Origin: an uncultured bacterium
GTDB lineage: Bacteria > Patescibacteriota > Minisyncoccia > Phycocordibacterales > UBA9973
Length of the DNA stretch: 10,360 nucleotides
Direction of reading: 5' to 3'
NCBI GenBank assembly: GCA_903821415.1
Contig: CAIJLF010000090.1
Span: 1 to 10,360, forward strand
The translations under genes were made by a program, and so were the position numbers. Below the pieces are notes generated by a model that was not told where the DNA came from, made no database searches, and was given only the letters and a program-made list of their open reading frames with translations. This document shows, piece by piece, positions 5,361-10,360 of the stretch (the stretch's first letter is position 1; each line of letters starts with the position of its first letter).

Positions 5361-6638
5361 TTAATTGTTTTTTTGTATAACACGACGTTCAAAAGTCCAA
5401 CTAGACTCTTTAGATATTATAGCGTTATATATCGCTCTTAACATCCAAAACGGTGCAATCATACTATAAATGATACTAAAATAAATTATTGAGATTGAAA
5501 AATTGGCCCTTCCTGTCGACATTTTTCTCCCTAACATTACAGTTACTATGACTAGTATATACAAAATTATAGACAAAAACAACATAGCTTTTGTGTTGAT
5601 AAAAAACCAATCGAATTTATAATGTAGGCTGAAAAAGTTATGAAATCCAATAGTATGTATCTGTATTATTTTCGTATAGATAAGTCTTATGAAATTATAT
5701 ACAACAGTAGAAAAAACAAAGATTACTCCGAAAACAGAAACCATACCTGTAGGTAGTGTAAAAAGAGCAACTGTTCCATACTTCTTCCTAAATAATAAAT
5801 GACGATAATCTACTAAATTCTTAATAAATCCATAGATCCATCTTAACCTTTGTCTATAAAGTTTCATCACTGAATCAGGTGTATTAGTATAAACATATGC
5901 ATCCGGACAGTAATCTATCTTGTATCCATGCTCTTGCATTCTGAGTGCGATTTCTTGATCTTCTGTATTGTGTGCTTTTCTATATGGACCTAATTCATCA
6001 AAAACCTTTTTTCTAAAAGTTGAAAGTGGACCAGGAGTAACTTGAATACCTCCTATAAGACCTAGCATTTTCTTAATGTATACACCCATATCATACTCAA
6101 CTTTCTGAGCATTCTGAATAATATTCTTTGGGTCATGACTGAGAACAGAAGGAATGACTGCCATATTCCTAGGATCGTTTTCAAAATATCTCATTATCCT
6201 CTTTAATGTTTGATCATGAACAAAAGAATCTGCGTCGAGACATCCAAAAAATTCTGAAGTACTTTTTTCTAGGGCATAGTTTACAGCTGTATGTTTACCA
6301 CCATTCTCTTTATGAAAGGACAAAATATTTTTACCATTATCATAACTTTGAATTAATTCCCATGTATTATCTGTACTGCCATCGTCTACAATAATGATTG
6401 TTAATTTGTCCTTAGGATAGTCGAGGGCTAATAAAGACTTAATAGTCTTATCTATAGTACTCTGCTCATTGTAACAAGGCACAGAAATAGTCACAGTAGG
6501 ATAACTTTTTAAATCTATAATTTTAGGACTCCAAGCTATATTACGACGCTTGTCAAAAAAAGTCACCAAAAAAAATATCTGCACATACACAGAAATGAAG
6601 GAAAAAGCATAAAATATAATGGTATAAGTTGTATTCAT
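5361..6638 (-). CDS. Family 2 processive glycosyltransferase, membrane-bound
   Basis: 425 residues resembling the cellulose/hyaluronan/poly-GlcNAc synthase group: transfers sugars from a nucleotide-sugar donor on the cytoplasmic face of the membrane, probably for a surface polysaccharide. One N-terminal membrane segment (about 5-27) precedes the GT-A domain with VPCYNEQSTI (53-62), VDDGSTD (84-90), ENGGKHTAVNYAL (111-123), the metal/nucleotide DAD (135-137), TPGPLSTFRK (201-210), the catalytic-base motif TED (225-227) and QRLRW (263-267). Three or so membrane helices follow (about 293-320, 351-370, 380-402). The Q-R-L-R-W motif and C-terminal helices indicate a processive enzyme that may also export its product. 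Sugar and acceptor cannot be read from the sequence; no PilZ domain is seen. The ATG at 6638 lies 3 nt from a predicted transcription start. Confidence 0.9.
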   Translation of the reverse strand: MNTTYTIIFYAFSFISVYVQIFFLVTFFDKRRNIAWSPKIIDLKSYPTVTISVPCYNEQSTIDKTIKSLLALDYPKDKLTIIIVDDGSTDNTWELIQSYDNGKNILSFHKENGGKHTAVNYALEKSTSEFFGCLDADSFVHDQTLKRIMRYFENDPRNMAVIPSVLSHDPKNIIQNAQKVEYDMGVYIKKMLGLIGGIQVTPGPLSTFRKKVFDELGPYRKAHNTEDQEIALRMQEHGYKIDYCPDAYVYTNTPDSVMKLYRQRLRWIYGFIKNLVDYRHLLFRKKYGTVALFTLPTGMVSVFGVIFVFSTVVYNFIRLIYTKIIQIHTIGFHNFFSLHYKFDWFFINTKAMLFLSIILYILVIVTVMLGRKMSTGRANFSISIIYFSIIYSMIAPFWMLRAIYNAIISKESSWTFERRVIQKNN

Positions 6639-6647
6639 TATTCGAAT

Positions 6648-6676
6648 ACTATATCATAATTAATCATATTTCTCAA
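6648..6676 (-). promoter_or_regulatory. Promoter of glycosyltransferase operon, near-leaderless
   Basis: On the minus strand TTGAGA (6676-6671), 17 bp, then TATAGT (6653-6648) preceded by TGA, an extended -10. The expected start at about 6641 is 3 nt before the ATG at 6638. The 10-bp palindrome TATTCGAATA (6639-6648) covers the start region, and a TAAATTTA palindrome (6680-6687) abuts the -35 box. Confidence 0.65.
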
Positions 6677-6731
6677 TGGTAAATTTATAACTACTTTAAT
6701 AATCTATGTTGGATTCAAGGCTGCAAAACAA

Positions 6732-6777
6732 GCATAAATTTAGTATCTATATAGGTATTTCACAAATAAATTTATGC
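6732..6777. promoter_or_regulatory. Spaced 11-bp inverted repeat, possible operator
   Basis: GCATAAATTTA (6732-6742) and TAAATTTATGC (6767-6777) are perfect reverse complements 24 bp apart; centre-to-centre distance is 35 bp. The right arm lies in the spacer between the -35 and -10 boxes of the DsbA-like gene promoter. Each arm holds TAAATTTA, and a third TAAATTTA lies at 6680-6687 next to the opposite promoter. The AT-rich background makes chance possible for single copies, less so for the exact 11-bp pair. Confidence 0.45.
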
Positions 6778-6787
6778 ATGATACAAT
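6759..6787 (+). promoter_or_regulatory. Promoter of DsbA-like gene, leaderless
   Basis: TTCACA (6759-6764), a 17-bp spacer, then TACAAT (6782-6787) preceded by TGA, an extended -10. The start expected 7 nt after the -10 box is 6794, the A of the ATG itself, so the mRNA should have no leader. There is no Shine-Dalgarno, and none could fit. Confidence 0.68.
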
Positions 6788-6793
6788 ACTTAA

Positions 6794-7504
6794 ATGGAAA
6801 ACGATAAAAAACAAAAAATTAATACACCTACAGCAATTATTGTTGCAGGATTTTTAGTAATGTTAGCGCTTTTAATAACTAATGGTGGAGGTGGAATAGG
6901 AAATAAAGTAACAAAAGAAAAAACTTTATCAGAACAAATAGGAATAAGTAAAGACAAGATGGCTGCATGTATCAAAGCTATCGATACAACAGCATTACAA
7001 ACAAGTATATCTGCAAGTGTAGAAGCAGCTATGAAAGCTCTACCTAACGACCAACGTGGAACTCCATATAGTGTGATAGTAGGTAAAAATGGAGCTAAAG
7101 CTGAAGTTCGAGGAGCAGACTCTATCGACAATGTTAAAAAATTAATAACTGAAATAGAATCCGGAAAAGTTACAAATCCTTATAAAGGAGAAGTACCTGC
7201 TGTCACAGCCGAAGATCACATTATAGGTAGTATCGATGCCCCTGTAGTTATCATAGAATATTCAGACTTTGAGTGTCCTTACTGTAAAGCTTTCCATGCA
7301 ACAGTAAAACAAATAGTTGCTGATAGTAATGGAAATGTAGCTTGGGTATATCGCCACTGGCCTATACACCAGAACTCATTTGCTAAATTAGTTGCAGCTG
7401 AATGTGTAGCTAAAATCAAAGGCAATGATGCTTTCTGGAAATATACTGACTTATTATTCGGATTACTCAACCCAACACCTGCTCCTGTAACAGACAAACT
7501 GTAA
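6794..7504 (+). CDS. Membrane-anchored DsbA-like thiol oxidoreductase with permuted domain order
   Basis: 236 residues, probably forming or shuffling disulfides in secreted proteins. A cytoplasmic KKQK head and membrane segment (about 12-29) are followed by a glycine-rich linker. The catalytic part near the C-terminus has PVVIIEYSDFECPYCKAFH with CPYC at 161-164, WVYRHWPIH (184-192), LVAAECVAK (199-207) and FWKYTDLLFG (214-223), then stops at LLNPTPAPVTDKL. A usual DsbA/BdbD-type protein continues there with a helix, a GTPTFFVNG-like cis-Pro strand and a last helix. Here those pieces lie before the catalytic part: ISKDKMAACIKAID (51-64), RGTPYSVIVGKNGAKAEV (88-105, cis-Pro Pro91) and SIDNVKKLITEIE (110-122). 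The fold therefore looks complete but circularly permuted. Cys59 and Cys204 match positions of a possible second disulfide. A terminator follows directly, so no C-terminal exon-like remainder exists. Confidence 0.88.
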   Translation: MENDKKQKINTPTAIIVAGFLVMLALLITNGGGGIGNKVTKEKTLSEQIGISKDKMAACIKAIDTTALQTSISASVEAAMKALPNDQRGTPYSVIVGKNGAKAEVRGADSIDNVKKLITEIESGKVTNPYKGEVPAVTAEDHIIGSIDAPVVIIEYSDFECPYCKAFHATVKQIVADSNGNVAWVYRHWPIHQNSFAKLVAAECVAKIKGNDAFWKYTDLLFGLLNPTPAPVTDKL

Positions 7505-7514
7505 TTCAGATATC

Positions 7515-7556
7515 AAATAAAAAAACAACCAGACTTATCTGGTTGTTTTTTTATTT
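7515..7556. terminator. Bidirectional terminator between DsbA-like gene and rpoD
   Basis: A perfect 19-bp inverted repeat (7515-7533 with 7538-7556) around a CTTA loop; the core ACAACCAGA/TCTGGTTGT is flanked by seven A and seven T. It lies between two converging genes whose stops are at 7504 and 7567, and has a T-run in both directions, so it should end both transcripts. Confidence 0.95.
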
Positions 7557-7566
7557 TATATTTATT

Positions 7567-8916
7567 TTAATCGAAATAATTTTTTAATCTTGCGATCTTT
7601 TCGTTGTTGCGAAGCTTTTCATGGACCTTGGCTTCGATCTGTCTGATACGTTCACGAGTGACTCCAAACTCTTGTCCTACTTCTTCGAGGGTGTGCTGGA
7701 CTCCATCATTCAATCCATAACGAAGTTCGAGTATCTTCCTCTCTTTTGGACTCAAAGTCTCAAGTACTTCTTTTATCTGGTCTGAGAGAATTCTTCTTGA
7801 AGAATCTTGATCAGGACGAAGAATCTTGTCATCTGGGATAAATTCACCACGTGTAGACTTTTCATCATCATCTCCTATCGGCTGCTCAAGTGAGACAGTC
7901 TCTTGATTGATCTGCTCAATGATATGTATCTTCTCAACTTCTAGATTCATCTCTGTAGCTATCTCTTCTACTAAAGGCTCACGTCCTAAATCCTGAGATA
8001 AACGTCTGACGACTTGTTTATATTTTGAAATAGTTTCAACCATATGAACAGGTATTCGTATAGTTCGTGACTGGTCGGCTAAAGCACGTGTTATAGACTG
8101 TCTGATCCACCATGTAGCGTAAGTTGAGAACTTATACCCTTTCGTCCAATCAAACTTCTCTACGGCCTTAAATAAGCCCAAATTACCCTCCTGTATAAGG
8201 TCTAGGAGTGTAAGGTCTGAACTTCTTCCGACATACTTCTTAGCGATAGAAACAACCAAGCGAAGGTTCGCGCGAGCGAGTAAATTCTTGGCTTCTATGT
8301 CCCCTTTTTCGATTCTTTTAGCTAGGTCTCTCTCTTCACTAGCAGCAATCAATGGATACTGACCTATCTCTTTCAAATACATCTGGATAGAATCATAAGT
8401 CTTGGCATCCTTACTGTATTTAAGAGCTAGCTTCTCTACATCGCCACTTGTATCAAGTAAGTTTCCTCCCTCTAAAACATCTATACCAGCAACAGAAAAT
8501 CTTTCATATAATTCATCTAAAAAGAATATATCATTTTCTATATCTGGAAATTCTTTGATAATCTCATCATAAGTTACAAAGCCTCTCTTCTTACCTTTTT
8601 CTATCATATCGAGAGACCTCTTGTCCTGGTCCTTCTTCTTATTTTCAATCTGCTCCTTTTTAGAAGAAGACAAAACCTTTACCTTTGGCTTAGCAACCAC
8701 AGCCTTAGGCTTACTTTTCGGCTTGGCTGTTTTAACAACTTTCTTCTTAGTTACTTTCTTAACAGGAGTCTTCTTTATAGTTTTTTTAATTGTTTTTTTT
8801 GCTTTTAATACTTTCTTCTTTGCAATTTTTTTAATAACCTTTTTAGCCGGTTTTTTAATAGCTACCTTTTTCTTTAAAACTATTTTTTTTGTTGAAGTTT
8901 TTTTCTTTTTTATCAT
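7567..8916 (-). CDS. rpoD: Primary RNA polymerase sigma factor (sigma-70)
   Basis: 449 residues; directs RNA polymerase to housekeeping promoters. Residues 1-80 are an extreme Lys-rich tail (KK-V/T/A-KK patterns, similar to histone H1 tails). A region 1.1-like part (112-148, [20 protein letters not shown]...) comes next, then region 1.2 ([16 protein letters not shown], 175-190), region 2 with [36 protein letters not shown] and [15 protein letters not shown], region 2.4 [20 protein letters not shown], region 3, and region 4 with the [15 protein letters not shown] segment and the -35 reading helix [27 protein letters not shown]. Regions 2.4 and 4.2 are canonical, matching the TTGNNN and TANNNT promoters in the window. 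No long non-conserved region like that of E. coli is present. ATG 8916 is 4 nt after the dnaG stop, so it is co-transcribed with dnaG; no Shine-Dalgarno. Confidence 0.97.
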   Translation of the reverse strand: MIKKKKTSTKKIVLKKKVAIKKPAKKVIKKIAKKKVLKAKKTIKKTIKKTPVKKVTKKKVVKTAKPKSKPKAVVAKPKVKVLSSSKKEQIENKKKDQDKRSLDMIEKGKKRGFVTYDEIIKEFPDIENDIFFLDELYERFSVAGIDVLEGGNLLDTSGDVEKLALKYSKDAKTYDSIQMYLKEIGQYPLIAASEERDLAKRIEKGDIEAKNLLARANLRLVVSIAKKYVGRSSDLTLLDLIQEGNLGLFKAVEKFDWTKGYKFSTYATWWIRQSITRALADQSRTIRIPVHMVETISKYKQVVRRLSQDLGREPLVEEIATEMNLEVEKIHIIEQINQETVSLEQPIGDDDEKSTRGEFIPDDKILRPDQDSSRRILSDQIKEVLETLSPKERKILELRYGLNDGVQHTLEEVGQEFGVTRERIRQIEAKVHEKLRNNEKIARLKNYFD

Positions 8917-8920
8917 AAAA

Positions 8921-10360
8921 TTATTTTAATCTATGGCTTTTAATTTTCTCTATGCGTTCGACTGTTTTCTGATAATCTATAAGTGCGGGGCTGGTATCTA
9001 ACTCCTCACTTTCTCCCACTCCACCATTAATCTTGTTTTTAAGTAAAATTAAACGTTCCATTAAAATCTCTTCTTCTAAATTTAGTATTATTTCCTCTAT
9101 ATCGCGAGGAAGGTCTTTTATCCTGTTACCATACCACATTTCAGCCTCTGACGCGAGAACCTCTCTAAACGGCTCATGAGTCTCAATGATGATCTTAAAC
9201 TGGTCTTCTCCTATCTTGTCTATCAATGATTCGTGTATATTCTTGACATCAAAACCTGTATTCTCCTCCTCTTGCCAGAAAATTATTCCAAACAGTCTTC
9301 TTTCTAGGTTGTCTCTCCTCGAGACTTGTTCCTTTTCTGACGTCTTATTCAAATTTGTATTTACGTTATTACTCACTAGATGATTCCTCTCATATATCTC
9401 AAAGTCTTCTATAATGGCACTTGAGGGTATTCCTGTCTTCGAGTTAATTATAGAAATATAAGAAGACCTATCTATTGAACTTTTAATCATTATTAAAAAT
9501 GGAAAAATAATATCGCGGACCATTTTACCTCTTTGTCTTATGTCATTCGTATTTTTACAAATCCTATCTACATGGAAAGTTATAATATCTACGGAATTTT
9601 TAATAATATCTTTCCAAGTATCAGGGTTCTCTTTGATAATATCTGCTGGGTCTTTTCCTTCTGGGAGATTTGCTACTTTGACCTGCATATCGAGAGACAA
9701 GGCTATAACAGCCGAACGACTAGCTGCCCTTATACCAGCAGAATCTCCATCATAGGCAAAAATTATATTCGAAGATAATCTTCTTATTAAACCTAAATTA
9801 TTTATTTTCGATTCATGATCGAGGATGCTATCTGTAAAAGCAGTTCCTGAGACAGCGACAGTGTTGGTAAAGTCTGCCTGATGAGAAAGGGTCAAGTCTA
9901 GCTGCCCTTCTACTACGATACTATAACCTCTTTTCCTTATTGATGTTTTTGCTTTATCTATACCAAAAAGTACATTTGATTTATTGAAAAGTGGGGTATC
10001 AGGAGAGTTTAAATATTTGGCCTCATTGGCATCATCTCTGCCAAATATTCTTCCTGAAAAAGCGATCACCCTTCCGCTTGAATCACTGATAGGGAAAATT
10101 ATTCGTCCGCGAAATCTGTCGTAGGTTCCTTTTTCTGACTTCTTAGCAAGACCAACTATTTCTATATCTTGTATTTTATATCCCTTAGCAATCAAATAAT
10201 CAGAAAGGCTTCTCCATTCATCCTTAACATATCCAACTCGGAAATTCTTGATAGTCGCATCAGTTAGACCTCTACCTAGCAGATAAGCTCGAGCCGATGG
10301 TTCTTTATCAAAATTTGTTTCAAAAAATTTGGTAGCATCTTCTAAAATATCAAAATATAA
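8921..10360 (-). CDS. dnaG: DNA primase DnaG, N-terminus beyond window
   Basis: Makes RNA primers at the replication fork. The frame stays open to the right edge: 55 further codons upstream of position 10195 translate to DnaG-like sequence ([20 protein letters not shown], then FRVGYV), so a TTG at 10195 is not the start. 479 residues are visible; about 100, including the CHC2 zinc-binding domain, are missing. Seen: the RNA-polymerase-like basic block [20 protein letters not shown] (visible residues about 80-99), the TOPRIM glutamate in VVEGQLD (149-155), the acidic YDGDSAG (203-209) and [10 protein letters not shown] (235-244). The E-G-Q-L-D form replaces the common E-G-Y-M-D. The last 150 residues correspond to the helicase-binding region and are weakly conserved, as is usual. 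With rpoD 4 nt downstream this is the dnaG-rpoD core of the macromolecular synthesis operon; rpsU is not between them. Confidence 0.97.
   Translation of the reverse strand, partial: LYFDILEDATKFFETNFDKEPSARAYLLGRGLTDATIKNFRVGYVKDEWRSLSDYLIAKGYKIQDIEIVGLAKKSEKGTYDRFRGRIIFPISDSSGRVIAFSGRIFGRDDANEAKYLNSPDTPLFNKSNVLFGIDKAKTSIRKRGYSIVVEGQLDLTLSHQADFTNTVAVSGTAFTDSILDHESKINNLGLIRRLSSNIIFAYDGDSAGIRAASRSAVIALSLDMQVKVANLPEGKDPADIIKENPDTWKDIIKNSVDIITFHVDRICKNTNDIRQRGKMVRDIIFPFLIMIKSSIDRSSYISIINSKTGIPSSAIIEDFEIYERNHLVSNNVNTNLNKTSEKEQVSRRDNLERRLFGIIFWQEEENTGFDVKNIHESLIDKIGEDQFKIIIETHEPFREVLASEAEMWYGNRIKDLPRDIEEIILNLEEEILMERLILLKNKINGGVGESEELDTSPALIDYQKTVERIEKIKSHRLK

Noticed and set aside
6794..7504. DsbA-like gene as a truncated or frameshifted pseudogene
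   Set aside because: The parts missing at the C-terminus occur upstream in the same frame, the stop is followed by a clean terminator, and no leftover coding sequence is present in other frames.
8621..8929. A 102-codon Phe-rich frame opposite the rpoD 5' end
   Set aside because: It is the antisense of the Lys-rich tail (AAA/AAG read as TTT/CTT), with no independent promoter or motif.
10193..10195. TTG at 10195 as the dnaG start
   Set aside because: The frame is open to the window edge and the upstream 55 codons give clear DnaG sequence, so the gene is cut by the window.
1..10360. Recoded UGA (as in Gracilibacteria or SR1)
   Set aside because: No gene ends in TGA, but proteins have normal lengths and no conserved frame needs TGA to be read as an amino acid.

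Overview
The window is AT-rich bacterial chromosome holding compact, ordinary core genes. The combination suggests a Patescibacteria/CPR genome, possibly Parcubacteria-like: a short prolyl-tRNA synthetase without its editing insert, small membrane-anchored thiol proteins, very short intergenic gaps and almost no Shine-Dalgarno sequences. This is an inference from gene style; no 16S rRNA is present to settle it. All nine visible stop codons are TAA or TAG, and the reading frames fit the standard bacterial code.

Layout. 1-2075 (minus): proS followed by mreB, which runs off the left edge. 2076-2296: divergent control region with a near-leaderless promoter for proS and a strong extended -10 promoter for rpsB, which has a structured leader of about 126 nt. 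2297-4272 (plus): rpsB, tsf and an unrecognised small membrane protein, probably one operon. 4336-4408: tRNA-Thr(UGU) with its own likely promoter and a bidirectional terminator. 4443-4633: a cluster of palindromic repeats built from sequence resembling the 3' end of that tRNA. 4647-6638 (minus): a processive family 2 glycosyltransferase followed by a membrane-anchored thioredoxin-like protein. 6639-6793: a second divergent control region with two promoters and three copies of a TAAATTTA palindrome. 6794-7504 (plus): a DsbA-like protein whose two halves appear in swapped order. 7515-7556: a 19-bp perfect bidirectional terminator. 7567-10360 (minus): dnaG (5' end off the right edge) followed by rpoD, the core of the classical macromolecular synthesis operon.

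How it fits together. Most of the window is translation (ProRS, S2, EF-Ts, tRNA-Thr), replication priming (DnaG), transcription (RpoD) and envelope or shape functions (MreB, glycosyltransferase, two extracytoplasmic thiol proteins). The RpoD here has canonical regions 2.4 and 4.2. Five promoters read by eye have matching TTGNNN-like and TANNNT boxes at 16-17 bp spacing, four with an extended -10 TGN.

Most worth a second look: (1) the DsbA-like protein that reads as a circular permutation; (2) the tRNA-adjacent repeat family with a covarying hairpin; (3) three promoters that put the transcription start 0-3 nt from the start codon, implying leaderless translation; (4) the structured rpsB leader.
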